Position numbers and translations under genes: made by a program
Notes under the pieces: model-generated
Databases searched by the model: none
Told to the model about the DNA's origin: nothing
The model's input: only the letters and a program-made list of their open reading frames with translations
Shown here: positions 31,941 through 42,236 of the stretch, in pieces
Layout: the number at the start of each line of letters is the position of its first letter
How positions within the stretch are numbered: the first letter of the stretch is position 1
Origin: Roseimicrobium sp. ORNL1
GTDB lineage: Bacteria; Verrucomicrobiota; Verrucomicrobiia; Verrucomicrobiales; Verrucomicrobiaceae
Direction: 5' to 3'
DNA: 64,000 bases
Assembly (NCBI RefSeq): GCF_011044495.1
Contig: NZ_CP049143.1
Span: 1,798,001-1,862,000, forward strand

Positions 31941-32333
31941 ATGATCCTTCCCGGCCACATCAGTGACGAAGCGCACTTTGTTTTCAATGGCTTTGCCCAT
32001 CTGCTGACGGAGACGGAGAGGCTCGCTTGGAGGAATCTCCAAGTGCAGTTCAAGCGGCACCATTCGGAAGATGATGCCACGAGGAGGGGGCTCTCGAACT
32101 GGCTGCATCACTCGCCGGAGGTGGGGGCCCTGCTCGCGGATGGTCCGGAGCGCTTCTACCGCCGTGTAGTTCGCAGGCTGTACGATGAACGGCGCGCTGA
32201 CTTGAACCTGTGTCCAAAGTGCGGCTCTCTCTGCCGGACACCCGAGGCCTGTCTCTGCCCCGCCTGCAACCACACATGGTATCACCTGCGCGGTGCACCC
32301 AACGACTCTTCCGGAATCCAACCTCCACCTTGA
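31941..32333 (+). CDS. Hypothetical protein with C-terminal Cys clusters
   Basis: 130 residues. The N-terminal two thirds look helical (HISDEAHFVFNGFAHLLTETERLAW). The C-terminal part contains LCPKCGSLCRTPEACLCPACNHTWY, with two CxxC pairs and extra Cys in between, probably a zinc ribbon. It begins fifteen bases after the previous gene. No enzyme motif is visible and no family was recognised. Confidence 0.7.
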   Translation: MILPGHISDEAHFVFNGFAHLLTETERLAWRNLQVQFKRHHSEDDATRRGLSNWLHHSPEVGALLADGPERFYRRVVRRLYDERRADLNLCPKCGSLCRTPEACLCPACNHTWYHLRGAPNDSSGIQPPP

Positions 32334-32408
32334 CACCACCCCTTCTTCGAGCACCCATATACCGTCGCTACCATACGACTTTTTCCGTCCCATTCACCCC
32401 CACTTCCC

Positions 32409-32855
32409 TTGATCAAGACCTACGAAATCGCCGGCAAGTTTGAGCACGAAGCCAATGCAGCCTCCCTGTTGTATGCGCCTCCGGCGAAGCCGCTGATGTT
32501 TCGCAAGACGATGCGCTACCTCTTTGATTATGAGGGGGATGAATCCGCGTTGGACGCGTTCGTGAGCAAGGTGCTGGTAGACGCCATCAGCCAGGAGGAG
32601 CACCACGACGGAGCGCCCTTGTGGCCGAATGCGAACCTCATTCTCGACTACGGCATGAAGGGCGGCGCCCTGGACCTCGAAAAGGAGGCCATCCTCAGCT
32701 ACTACCGCACGCTTTCCCAGCCCGCCTTCACGCTGAAGAAACTCACGCTCAAGACGCGCTTGTATGTCTTCGGCGAGGGTGCGGAGCCTTCCATCTTCGT
32801 GCGGGATATTGTGAATCCGGCGATTCACACCCACGAAGTGCTGAAAGCTGCCTAG
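32409..32855 (+). CDS. Hypothetical protein (148 aa), TTG start
   Basis: The likely start is TTG at 32409; the first in-frame ATG would cut away about 30 well-formed residues. The sequence KTYEIAGKFEHEANAASLLYAPPAKPLMFRKTMRYLFDYEGDE and VFGEGAEPSIFVRDIVNPAIHTHE is regular and coding-like but not recognised. No signal peptide or membrane segment. It ends 50 bases before the TPR gene on the same strand. Function unknown. Confidence 0.6.
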   Translation: MIKTYEIAGKFEHEANAASLLYAPPAKPLMFRKTMRYLFDYEGDESALDAFVSKVLVDAISQEEHHDGAPLWPNANLILDYGMKGGALDLEKEAILSYYRTLSQPAFTLKKLTLKTRLYVFGEGAEPSIFVRDIVNPAIHTHEVLKAA

Positions 32856-32905
32856 GCTGCGGGCGTTTTTTTCCGCTCAGGATTTTGCCCGGTGCCACGG
32901 TGCCT

Positions 32906-35900
32906 ATGAAGCAGCAGGTCGCTACATTCACCCAGCAGAGCCGGCCGCAACAGGCTGTCCGGCATCTGGTGGTGCTTCTGGCCGCGGGAATGGTGACGTG
33001 CGGCGGCATCATTTCGCTTTACGCCGGGCCGTCCGTAGAACGGCGGCACACGGGTCGGGAGATTATCCGAACCCAGGGGTGGGCCTCCGTGCCGTACTGG
33101 AGACAATTGCGGGATCAGGCGGACAGCCTCATGGGGTGGGGTATCTACGACAGGGCGGCCAAAGCGTATGAATTCGCGGACGCTGTCCTGGTCACCCAGA
33201 AGGGAATGACGCATCCGGATACCTTGCGAAATCGCGTGGATCTGGCGGACGCGCTGTTGCGTCTGGGAAAACCCGAGGGAGAAAAGAAGCTGATCGAGGC
33301 CTATGGGTTCCAGAGGAAGCACCTGGCGGCGGACGATCCCGACATTCTCCGCACACGTCATTTGCTGGCCAGCCTGATGATTGCCCGGTGGCAGCTCCCG
33401 GCAGCGGAAAAGGAACTGAAGGCCGTGATCGCTCTTCGGGCAAAGCGCCTGGGACCCGGTCACTCCGATACCCTCTCAAGCCGGGAGAACCTGGCCTATG
33501 TGTACAATATGATGCTCGATTATGAGGCTGCAGAGCAGCAACTCAGGGTCGTGCTTGCTGCGGACATCTTGACCTTCGGGCCCATGTCTCTCCAAACTTG
33601 CGCGACGCGTGAGCGGCTCGGCGAGTGTTTTCAGAATCAGAGCAAGTTTGATCAGGCTCTGGCGGAATTCCGCGCAGTGATGATGATCGTGGAGGATGAG
33701 TTTGGTCCGAGGCATCCGCTGACCTTCCGGGCCCATCGTCGCCTGGCGAAGATCACCTATGATCAGGGAAAACACGAGCAGGCGGAAGAAGAGTATCGAG
33801 CACTGGCCGCAAATCTTTTGGTGACACTGGGGCCGGACAGCTGGGAAGTTCTTCCATTCAGGGAGGGGATTGCGGACTGCCTGAGCGCGCGGGGTAAGCT
33901 GGCTGAAGCAGAAGAGATCCTGAGGAAGGCCCTGGCGAATTGTGCCAAGGATCCTGGCGAGACTACGCCGCTGATGCAGAGCTTGCGCGCGAATCTCGCG
34001 CATGTGCTCATGGAGGAGCGCAAGCTGGATGAAGCAGAGCTGCTCTTCAACGCGGTGTTGGATCAGCGAACCAAGATGTTGGGGCCCAATCATCCTGTCG
34101 TTCTGGACTCCATGAACGATTTGGCGGCATGCAAGATTGCCCGGGGCGACCTTCGCGGCGCTGAGTTCAATCTGCGCGGCTTGGTGAGGCGGCGCGAGGA
34201 GGTTCAGGGATACAACCACCCGGCAACTTGGTTCTCTCGAATCTACCTTGCGGATGTGCTGCGGATGAACGGCAATCCGGAGGAGGCTCTGCCTCTCTTC
34301 GAGGGGGTGCTGAGGTACAATTCGGCCACGCTTGGTCCCTTCCATCCTTATACCCTGAAGGCGGTCAACAACGTGTCGATCACCCTCTCCGCCCTGGGGA
34401 AGGAGGAGGAATCTTTCAATCTCCAGAACAAATTGCTGAAAGAGCGGATCCGCGTCATGGGAGCTGATCACCCTGACACGTTGAAGAGCCGGCTCAACAT
34501 CGCGGTGAATCTCTCCACGGCCGAGAGATATCGCGACGCGGAAATCAACTTCATCGAAGCAATCCTGACGGCTGAGAAGACGCTGGGGATGACGCACATG
34601 CTCACCCTGAAATCGATGTTCGCCTACGGTGAGATGCTGGCACTTCTGCGAAGGGGTTCGGATGCCGAGGCGGTGGCCAGGCAGGGTATCCGGAGTACGA
34701 CGGGGTTCAGTGAGGACGATCAGGATGCACTCCGGTTCAAGGCAATGCTGGGGGTGAGTCTGGTGCTGCAGAATCGGGCCAAGGATGCCGAGGCGGTTGC
34801 CGATGACTATGAGCGCCTGCTCGAACGGCGTCAGGGCCTGCTGGACTGGGAGGCCATCCTGAATGCCAACATGGTGATCTGGGTACACCTGGCCGAGGGA
34901 AGGAACAAGGAGGCGGGGGAACTTCTGGCCCGCAATATGATGCAGATGAGATCCATGGGGTACAACGACAGTCATGCGCCCTACATTCGGATGCGGTGCA
35001 TCGAGGCCCTCTTGCTGCATCTGGCCGGCAAGAAAGAGGAGGTGGCATATCTCACCAAGGAACTGGAGCCACACATCAGAGAGTGCTTCCGGGACGGCGA
35101 GCCCATTCTGCTTTTCGCGCGCGGCCTGCAACAGCGGAAGGGACCGATTTCGATCCCGACGATCATGCATGCAGTGGAGTTTTCCCGCTACAAACCGCAG
35201 AGTCTGCTCACGGATCAACAGCGGAAGGCGGGCATGTACTTTCCGCCGAACACACCGTTTGAACAAAGGAGGCGGGTCTACGAAGCCTTTGATGAAGCCC
35301 AGACGCTGGCCGACAGCAAAGAGCACGAGAAGGCGCTCGAAAAGTTTGGCGCCTATTTGAAGGTTGTCGCCGAAGTGGCGGGTGAAGGGACCATCGGTTC
35401 CATGACCGCGCATCTTTGCCTGGCGCGAGAAGCGGTGCTTTGCAATCGCGATGATGTGGCGCAAGAGCACGCGAAGAAAGCGGCGGGTGTGCTGAAGAAT
35501 CTCGGTGAGGAAAAGGGAGTAGAGCTGGTGACCTTCGTCCTGAAGAATCTCGCCGTGCAGGCGGAGAGGGGCAACATCAAGGCCGCCACCACGCTCGGGA
35601 ATATGCTTCTTGAAGCCTGCTCGCAGGCGATAGGCCCCGACCAATTTGTCACCTTCCGCCTTACATCCATCAAAAACGACATGGCGATCATGGCGAACGA
35701 GCCCGGCGCCGGGGAAGAGCTTCAGGCGCTCATCAAGCGAATGGAGGCCAAGAATGGCAGCGAAGAGGGCGGCACCCTGTTGGAGAAGGTGAAATTGCTG
35801 CGCCTGTATTTGCAGAAGGGGGATTACCACGCTGCGCACGCGCTGGCTTTCCGTATCGAGAACCCCGTGAAGCGGGTCTTTGGGGAGACTTCAGACTCCG

Positions 35901-36346
35901 CCATCAGTGTGCGTGAAGGCCTCGCCGCCGCGCTGGAAGGCCAGGGGCTGCGGAACCTGGCCGTGACTGAGACGAAGATGGTGCTGGCCGATAGCGAACG
36001 CATCGCGGGCAACGAGGCCCTGGCCACGGTAATGACGCGGCACCGCCTTGCACTGATGCTGGCACGCAGCGCGCAGTTTGACGAAGCTCTCAGATTGCAT
36101 CAGATCAACTACAAAATCCTCCAGCATCCCGGTACGGAGAAGCAACCGGTGATGGTGGAAGTGCGGATGAACATGGCCTATGCGCTGCTCAATCTGCGCC
36201 GCCCTTCGGAGGCGTTGGAATTCGCGAAGGCGGCCTACGATGGCGCACGTGCGACCTTGGGTGCGGACAGCCCGCTCACGGATATAGCGAAGAAAATCCT
36301 GGATGAGGTGCGTGCACACGCGGCTTCCCAAGGCGTCACCAGGTAG
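32906..36346 (+). CDS. Large TPR-repeat protein (1146 aa), kinesin-light-chain type
   Basis: The ATG at 32906 is used; an open frame further upstream to 32621 overlaps the previous gene. A membrane helix lies at about residues 17-40. After it come many TPR_12-type repeats with the regular LGPxHPxTLxxxxxLAxxLxxxGKxxEAE pattern, first clearly at about residue 90 and continuing to about 610, then a less regular middle and further helical repeats to the C-terminus. Such proteins act as protein-interaction scaffolds; no enzyme domain was found. The membrane anchor places the repeats in the periplasm or cytoplasm, not decided. Function unknown. Confidence 0.88.
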   Translation: MKQQVATFTQQSRPQQAVRHLVVLLAAGMVTCGGIISLYAGPSVERRHTGREIIRTQGWASVPYWRQLRDQADSLMGWGIYDRAAKAYEFADAVLVTQKGMTHPDTLRNRVDLADALLRLGKPEGEKKLIEAYGFQRKHLAADDPDILRTRHLLASLMIARWQLPAAEKELKAVIALRAKRLGPGHSDTLSSRENLAYVYNMMLDYEAAEQQLRVVLAADILTFGPMSLQTCATRERLGECFQNQSKFDQALAEFRAVMMIVEDEFGPRHPLTFRAHRRLAKITYDQGKHEQAEEEYRALAANLLVTLGPDSWEVLPFREGIADCLSARGKLAEAEEILRKALANCAKDPGETTPLMQSLRANLAHVLMEERKLDEAELLFNAVLDQRTKMLGPNHPVVLDSMNDLAACKIARGDLRGAEFNLRGLVRRREEVQGYNHPATWFSRIYLADVLRMNGNPEEALPLFEGVLRYNSATLGPFHPYTLKAVNNVSITLSALGKEEESFNLQNKLLKERIRVMGADHPDTLKSRLNIAVNLSTAERYRDAEINFIEAILTAEKTLGMTHMLTLKSMFAYGEMLALLRRGSDAEAVARQGIRSTTGFSEDDQDALRFKAMLGVSLVLQNRAKDAEAVADDYERLLERRQGLLDWEAILNANMVIWVHLAEGRNKEAGELLARNMMQMRSMGYNDSHAPYIRMRCIEALLLHLAGKKEEVAYLTKELEPHIRECFRDGEPILLFARGLQQRKGPISIPTIMHAVEFSRYKPQSLLTDQQRKAGMYFPPNTPFEQRRRVYEAFDEAQTLADSKEHEKALEKFGAYLKVVAEVAGEGTIGSMTAHLCLAREAVLCNRDDVAQEHAKKAAGVLKNLGEEKGVELVTFVLKNLAVQAERGNIKAATTLGNMLLEACSQAIGPDQFVTFRLTSIKNDMAIMANEPGAGEELQALIKRMEAKNGSEEGGTLLEKVKLLRLYLQKGDYHAAHALAFRIENPVKRVFGETSDSAISVREGLAAALEGQGLRNLAVTETKMVLADSERIAGNEALATVMTRHRLALMLARSAQFDEALRLHQINYKILQHPGTEKQPVMVEVRMNMAYALLNLRRPSEALEFAKAAYDGARATLGADSPLTDIAKKILDEVRAHAASQGVTR

Positions 36347-36395
36347 AGCACCCAATAGTCACGAACGGAGGTTGGAAAGTGAGAGACTGGTCTAT

Positions 36396-38075
36396 TCAGT
36401 CCCCGCTGCTTGAGGATTTCACCGGTGGTTCATCCAGCGGTATGTCCACCACGATGGGTCGGTGATCGGAGAATTTCGGCTTTACGCTGTCGTTGAATTC
36501 CGCCAGTGTTTCCCCGAAGTGCGGGGCGAAACGGTAGGATGCTTTGTCGTCTGTCGGAGACTTGAGATGGCCGGAGCGGACGAAGAACCAGTCCAGGCGA
36601 TATCGGCCAATGGGGCCGATGGGGCGGCGCACACTGAAGGTGGTGCGGTGTCCCCAGAGACGGTGTTCGTTGCTGTTTGCCAGCGTGCGTGAACTTCGAT
36701 TGATGGAACGGTCGGCATCGCCGCGGAAATCAAAGGCCGTGCCATCTGCGAAGCGGTGATCCCGCACCTGCTCGAACATGCCTCGCACTGGGTTGGGGAA
36801 GAGGATCGGAATGTCCGGGGCGAGCGGGTTCTGGAAGTTCTTCAGCACATTCACAATGCTGCGTTCACGATAGCCCGGCACCACCGTCCCGGTGACGAGA
36901 TCGGAAACCCGGGCGGCGGTTTCGAGAAACGCTTCTGGAGAGTTCACCTGGCGCCAGACGACTCTTACCAGCGAAGTGGGGCTCAGGTCATCGGGTGCGG
37001 AGTTGTGATCACCAGCCATGATCACCGGATGGGTGACGTCTTTGATTTTGCCAAGAATCTCCACCATCTGCTCCTCGCGACCTTTCGGAGTGGTTTTGAT
37101 CTCAAGGTGGTTGTTCACCACGGTCACGACACCGCCCGGCACCTGTGGAACCGCGATGTCCACGCGGAAGAAGCAGCGTCCACCGACCTTCAGTTCACGG
37201 CGAATCTCGGAATCGAAGGCGATCTTGCTTCCGAGCCTGCGACCGTGCTCCACGGCATCGGCTTTCTGCCGTTCCCCCTCATGCCAGTCATACACCTTCT
37301 TCAAGGGCACGACTTGCGCACTGACAATGGGGTAGCGTGAAAGCACTGCGGAACCAAAGCCGCCTTTGTAGCGTGCCTTGTCGATGGGCAGGAATTGCTT
37401 CTCTCCTTTGCGGTCCACGGACACCGGTTCCAGTCCGAGCATCACGGGATCCACTTCCACGGCCTGCACGGCGTAGGCGTAGTTCATGCCCAGTGCTTTC
37501 GCGAGCGTGCGAGTCGCATCGATGTAGCCTGAGCGGCTCACGCCAATGTCCATCTCCTGGAGGAAGATGACATCCGCGCTGGCGAGCCGCTCGCGCTGGC
37601 GCAGGAGTTCGGCGTGGGCGCGTTTTCCGGGCGTGCGTTTTTGTTCGCTCAGCATTTCCTCGTAAGCAGCTTGCGAACTCAGGGCTTCAGCGGCGCTCGT
37701 GATGTGAAGGGATTTTTCAATGTTCCAACTCGCCACGCGCAGGAAGTTGCCAAGAGTGGGCGTGCTGGCCTCGACGGGTCGCTTTCCAGAGAGGTAGGCG
37801 CTGTTGTCTACGATGGGAGTGCGCCAGAGTGTGTCGAGTTTCGACTTCAGTTTACCCTGCGGCTTGGGATTGCTGGCGAGGCCCACGGCTTCATCGTACG
37901 TGGGGAAGGCGGGTTCCACATGGCGTGCCAGCCTGCCAGGCATGGAGGACGGAAACTTCACCGCTGCGTGGCGCTCCACCTGGGTGGTGAGGAAGGCGTT
38001 TTTCTTGGAGGCAGTGCATCCCGTCATCAGGACATGCAGCACGGGCAACATCAGGATGGTTTGTCCCGTGCGCAT
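36396..38075 (-). CDS. Lipoprotein of the endonuclease/exonuclease/phosphatase family
   Basis: 559 residues from ATG at 38075 (preceded by AGGGATGG); ATG at 38114 is an alternative. The signal ends in the lipobox LMTGC, so the protein should be a lipoprotein. An EEP-fold domain follows: SWNIEKS at about residue 114, FLQEMD, VVNNHLEIK, GDHNS and, at the C-terminus, SDHRPIVVDI, together giving the usual Asn, Glu, Asp and His. The segment at about residues 45-60 is like a linker. It could hydrolyse nucleic acids or phosphodiesters in the periplasm or at the outer membrane. The C-terminal SSSSGD is a disordered tail. Confidence 0.85.
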   Translation of the reverse strand: MRTGQTILMLPVLHVLMTGCTASKKNAFLTTQVERHAAVKFPSSMPGRLARHVEPAFPTYDEAVGLASNPKPQGKLKSKLDTLWRTPIVDNSAYLSGKRPVEASTPTLGNFLRVASWNIEKSLHITSAAEALSSQAAYEEMLSEQKRTPGKRAHAELLRQRERLASADVIFLQEMDIGVSRSGYIDATRTLAKALGMNYAYAVQAVEVDPVMLGLEPVSVDRKGEKQFLPIDKARYKGGFGSAVLSRYPIVSAQVVPLKKVYDWHEGERQKADAVEHGRRLGSKIAFDSEIRRELKVGGRCFFRVDIAVPQVPGGVVTVVNNHLEIKTTPKGREEQMVEILGKIKDVTHPVIMAGDHNSAPDDLSPTSLVRVVWRQVNSPEAFLETAARVSDLVTGTVVPGYRERSIVNVLKNFQNPLAPDIPILFPNPVRGMFEQVRDHRFADGTAFDFRGDADRSINRSSRTLANSNEHRLWGHRTTFSVRRPIGPIGRYRLDWFFVRSGHLKSPTDDKASYRFAPHFGETLAEFNDSVKPKFSDHRPIVVDIPLDEPPVKSSSSGD

Positions 38076-38233
38076 CCATCCCTGTCTTGTCGTTCCTGAA
38101 GCAATCAACCGCATGATACGCCGCGGATCTACCTAAGTAGAGGAGTTGCGGCAAGGTGAAATCGCCTCGCAGACGGGACATCGGGCAACTCGCAATTTGC
38201 GACGATCTTGTGGACGCAAATCGAAGCAACGAA

Positions 38234-39544
38234 TCATGGAAAATAAAAGCGACGCATGACAGGGCTAATGCCGCGCTCCGCACGCGCGGCAAGTTCCTTC
38301 AGCGCGAATTCCGCGTGGTAGTTGTCCTTGTTCCGTGCCAATCCTCGCTCCAGAGCTGGGATGCCCTCCTCGCGATGCGCAGACAGGATCGCCAGGCTGA
38401 ATTTTTCTTCCTCCATGTCGAGGCGCTGTTGCAGGAGGTCGAGGTCGGCAAGCCACTTCTTGCTGCCGGATGCGACGACAATTTCCGGGGCGAGATACAG
38501 ATGCGGCTTGCTGCCTGCCAGGAGCTCTCGCATGAGGGCTTCGTCTTCCACGCCAGTGATGGTTGAAATCAACACTTCCCACACGCCGCGGGCCTCCAGC
38601 GTGGTTTCTTGTGATTGCTGGGCACGCAGCAGCGGCACGGCGGGCGCCCCAAATCGGATAAGGGATTCCATCTCGCGAAACATCCAGGTACTCCCGCTCA
38701 GATAGTAGTTGCCTGAGTGGGATTCCTGGAAGGGAACAAACCGATCTCGCCAGCTCTTCATGGAGTACTTGATGCGGTCCGTCTGGCCCATGGAGCGCAC
38801 GGCCTTCCATTGGTCCTGGAGTTGCTGGCGAAGGACCACCAGGGTCTTCGCCTGCTCTTCCAGAAATGCCTCCCTTTCCCCGGGTGGGCCGAGCCCGCAC
38901 CTTCGCATGGGAATCTCTGCGGGTGGTGTCCCCAAGTAGGTCGTTGCAAACTGGAAAAGCGGTTTGCAGTCGTGAGGCGTGGTCGCGGATTCCAGTTTTT
39001 GCATCACCCTGTCCATGATAGCATCGTCAGCCACCTCACCTAGTGCTTCGTACATCGCTTCTTTCGCTTGCTTTGTGAGATCGTATTGCAGGGATTCTGA
39101 CATCGGGGGGGAGGGCAGACTTTCGATGGCCTGCACCAGGGTCTCACGAATGGTTGCCGCTTCCGTCATGGCGACCGGTCGCAGCACTGGGCGCTGTGGC
39201 GCGTCAATGCGGCATTGGTTGCAACTTCTCTCCGCTGCTTCCTTGCCGCGAATCCATGGGCTGATGATGATGGCGAGTTCATAGGCTGACCGGCCTTTCG
39301 CGCCGGTGTCTCCGCTCCGAATGCGCTCCAGCAACGAATGGATGAGAGTCGATTGCTGAGACTCGAGTGCAGCTTTTCCCTGGGCAACTACCTCCACATG
39401 ATCGCTCACCAAGAGTTCCACGATGCGACTGGACTCCCCGGCGGATGCTGGGGCCGGGTTCTCTGCCGCGCTAGATGAGCTGAACGGCAGGGATAGGCAT
39501 GCCGTGGTGACTGCAAATACCAGAGAGTGGAGAGCCGCTTTCAT
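38234..39544 (-). CDS. Exported alpha-helical protein (436 aa), function unknown
   Basis: ATG at 39544 is chosen because a signal peptide (MKAALHSLVFAVTTACLSLPFSSSSA) follows; the frame starts further upstream at 39637 without one. The mature part is helix-rich (AESTLIHSLLERIRSG-like blocks, then EALMRELLAGSK and LQQRLDMEEEKFSLAILSAHREEG), suggesting HEAT-like repeats. Cys residues appear in pairs (CNQC). No enzyme motif was recognised. It is divergent from purL, separated by about 200 bases. Confidence 0.7.
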   Translation of the reverse strand: MKAALHSLVFAVTTACLSLPFSSSSAAENPAPASAGESSRIVELLVSDHVEVVAQGKAALESQQSTLIHSLLERIRSGDTGAKGRSAYELAIIISPWIRGKEAAERSCNQCRIDAPQRPVLRPVAMTEAATIRETLVQAIESLPSPPMSESLQYDLTKQAKEAMYEALGEVADDAIMDRVMQKLESATTPHDCKPLFQFATTYLGTPPAEIPMRRCGLGPPGEREAFLEEQAKTLVVLRQQLQDQWKAVRSMGQTDRIKYSMKSWRDRFVPFQESHSGNYYLSGSTWMFREMESLIRFGAPAVPLLRAQQSQETTLEARGVWEVLISTITGVEDEALMRELLAGSKPHLYLAPEIVVASGSKKWLADLDLLQQRLDMEEEKFSLAILSAHREEGIPALERGLARNKDNYHAEFALKELAARAERGISPVMRRFYFP

Positions 39545-39745
39545 GAGTTGTTGCTGGGCAAGACGTGGTGTGGCTCGGATTCTTGGGGGTTTGATGGAAA
39601 AAGACAAGCTTTTCAACGAGGGAGGGACTTGCGTCAAAGGCTGGGCTGCGGGAGCGAGAGCTGCACCTCAAATTTCGCGGGGCTCGTACCCCCGGCCACT
39701 TTCTCCACCCCCGCCATTGACCCGGCCCGGATCCGGGGGCAAAGC

Positions 39746-42178
39746 ATGGGTCCACCACAAGCTGCTTCCCGCGCCTTGCATACTCATCCTACCGCCACCG
39801 GCCGCGCCGTTTTCCGTCACATCCCCATCACCTCGCTTTCTGGGGATGAACTGCTCGCACTGAGCCAGAAACACAAGCTCTCCCTCTCCCGCGAGGACAT
39901 GCTCGCGGTGCAGAAGATCTTCCAGGAGGAGAAGCGTGAGCCCACCGACGTGGAGTTGGAGGTCATCGCCCAGACTTGGAGTGAGCACTGCAAGCACCGC
40001 ATCTTCGGCGCACGCATTGAGCACAGTGTGAACGGGAAAGCGGAGGTCATCGACAGCCTTTACAAGACCTACGTCAAGGCGGTCACCGCTCGCATCATGG
40101 CGAAGAAGCCGGGCTTCGTGCTCAGCGCCTTCACGGACAATGCCGGCTTTGTGAAGCTGGATGACAAGCTGGCAGTGTGCCTCAAGGTGGAGACGCACAA
40201 TCACCCCAGCGCCATTGAGCCCTACGCGGGTGCGAACACCGGCCTCGGCGGCGTGATTCGCGACATCCTCGGGGCTGGCAAGGGCTCCAAGCCCATCGCT
40301 TCGCTGGACGTATTTTGCTTCGGTCCGCCCGATACGAAGCAGGAGGACATCAAGGCCAAGGATGTGATTCACCCGCTCGGCGTCATGCGCGGCGTGGTGC
40401 GTGGTGTGCGCGACTACGGCAACCGCATGGGCATCCCCACGGTGGCCGGGGCCATCCAGTTCGACGACACCTACATTTACAACCCGCTCGTGTTCTGCGG
40501 CACGATGGGTGTCATCCCGATTGGCGACATCGACAAGGAAGTGAAGCCGGGTCAGTTGCTCATCGCAGCGGGTGGTCGCACCGGTCGCGATGGCTTGAAG
40601 GGCGCGACGTTCTCCAGCGTGTCCCTCACCACGGCGAGTCACGAGGAAGACCAGACCGCCGTGCAGATCGGCAATCCGATCGAAGAGAAGAAAGTTTCCG
40701 ATTTCATCCTCGCGGCACGTGCGCAGGGATTGATTCAGTTTGTGACCGACTGCGGCGCTGGCGGATTCAGCAGCGCGGCGGGTGAAATGCTCAGCGAAGT
40801 GGGTGGGGAAGTGTGGCTCGACCACGCACCGCTCAAGGAGCCCGGCCTGGAAAGCTGGCAGGTCTTCATCAGCGAGAGCCAGGAGCGCATGGTCATCTCC
40901 ATCGAGGAGAAGGATCTCGATGCGATGCAGAAGCTCGCGGCTGTGTATGAGACCGAGCTCTGCGTGCTGGCCAAGGCCGATGGCACCGGCATTCTCAAAG
41001 TGAAGCACCATGGCGAAATGGTGTGCGAACTCGACTGCCGCAAGCTTCACGAAGCGCCCCGCCGCCACATGAAGGGCGAGTGGACGGAGTCCACCGATGA
41101 AACCGCCGGATTCACCTTTGAAGAAGGTTGGGAAGATCTGCTGCGCGGACTGCTGGCCGATTTCGCGATCGTCTCCCGCGAGCCCATCATCCGCGAGTAT
41201 GACCACGAAGTGCAGGGCAATACCTTGCTGAAGCCGCTCGCTGGCGCACAAGGAGATGCGCCGCAGGACGGCTCGGTCATCCGTGTGGATGGCAGCCAGC
41301 AGTGCGTGGCTCTTGGCCTGTCGCTGCTTCCTGAGTGGGGCAAGAACGACCCGCTTCTCATGGGCCGTGCGTGTGTGGATGAATGTGTGCGCCAGCTTGT
41401 GGCCATGGGCGCGAATCCCGAGCGCATCGCCATTCTCGACAACTTCTGCCTCGGCAATCCCGACGACCACCGTGAACTCGGCGCGCTCGTGGAGTCCTGC
41501 AAAGGCATGGCGCAAACTGCTGAGACCTACGGCACGCCTTTTGTCTCCGGCAAGGACAGCTTCTACAACTACTTCAAGACGGACGAAGGTCCCGTGTCCA
41601 TCCCGTGCACGCTGCTCGTCAGCGGCTTCGGCGTGGTGGAAGATGCCAAGCACATCGTGGGCGCCAGCGTGCGTCGCACGGGCAGCAAGCTCTGCCTCGT
41701 CGGCGACACGACCCCTGGTCTCCGCGGTGCTGTGCTCGTGAAGGGCATGCAGTCCCAAGCGGGTCAGCCGGCGAATTTCGACGAAGCGAAGGCGCTCGAG
41801 AACTACCGCGCCTACTACACGCTCGTGGAAAAGGGCGTGGTGCTCTCCGCACACGACGTCAGCGAAGGCGGCCTCGGTGTCGCGCTCGCGGAAATGGGCT
41901 TCTCCGGCAAGGCAGGTCTTAGTGTGGATCTCTCCAAGGTTCCCACCAAGGGCGCCTGCGAAACCGCGGAAGTGCTCTTCGGCGAAACGCCCGGCCGTAT
42001 CGTACTGGAAATCGCTCCTGAGAATGCGCACCTTGCAGAAGCGCTTGGCTTCCCGGTCATCGGTGAAACCACGGCAGATGGAAAACTCAGCATCACCAAG
42101 GGTGGTGAGTCGCTCATCAATGCCTCCATCGGTGAGCTCAAGCCCATCTGGAAGCAGGGTCTGGTGAACTACTATTGA
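39746..42178 (+). CDS. purL: Phosphoribosylformylglycinamidine synthase, large subunit
   Basis: 810 residues from ATG at 39746, which has GGGGGC just before it; the open frame goes further upstream but has no better start. QTWSEHCKHRIFG, VETHNHPSAIEPYAGANTGLGG and VTDCGAGGFSSAAGEM are diagnostic of PurL. It uses ATP and ammonia to convert FGAR to FGAM in purine synthesis. It is a small-type PurL without its own glutaminase domain and is followed by purQ. A separate purS, normally the third subunit, was not found in the window. Confidence 0.95.
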   Translation: MGPPQAASRALHTHPTATGRAVFRHIPITSLSGDELLALSQKHKLSLSREDMLAVQKIFQEEKREPTDVELEVIAQTWSEHCKHRIFGARIEHSVNGKAEVIDSLYKTYVKAVTARIMAKKPGFVLSAFTDNAGFVKLDDKLAVCLKVETHNHPSAIEPYAGANTGLGGVIRDILGAGKGSKPIASLDVFCFGPPDTKQEDIKAKDVIHPLGVMRGVVRGVRDYGNRMGIPTVAGAIQFDDTYIYNPLVFCGTMGVIPIGDIDKEVKPGQLLIAAGGRTGRDGLKGATFSSVSLTTASHEEDQTAVQIGNPIEEKKVSDFILAARAQGLIQFVTDCGAGGFSSAAGEMLSEVGGEVWLDHAPLKEPGLESWQVFISESQERMVISIEEKDLDAMQKLAAVYETELCVLAKADGTGILKVKHHGEMVCELDCRKLHEAPRRHMKGEWTESTDETAGFTFEEGWEDLLRGLLADFAIVSREPIIREYDHEVQGNTLLKPLAGAQGDAPQDGSVIRVDGSQQCVALGLSLLPEWGKNDPLLMGRACVDECVRQLVAMGANPERIAILDNFCLGNPDDHRELGALVESCKGMAQTAETYGTPFVSGKDSFYNYFKTDEGPVSIPCTLLVSGFGVVEDAKHIVGASVRRTGSKLCLVGDTTPGLRGAVLVKGMQSQAGQPANFDEAKALENYRAYYTLVEKGVVLSAHDVSEGGLGVALAEMGFSGKAGLSVDLSKVPTKGACETAEVLFGETPGRIVLEIAPENAHLAEALGFPVIGETTADGKLSITKGGESLINASIGELKPIWKQGLVNYY

Positions 42179-42236
42179 TTGGTCCTCATCTCCCGTCTCT
42201 TCGCCCCGCATATCCCTTTTCTCCTCTCTCCCTTCA

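Noticed and set aside
33476-35839. 787-codon minus-strand frame
   Set aside because: Antisense to the TPR gene, whose repeats are clear on the plus strand.
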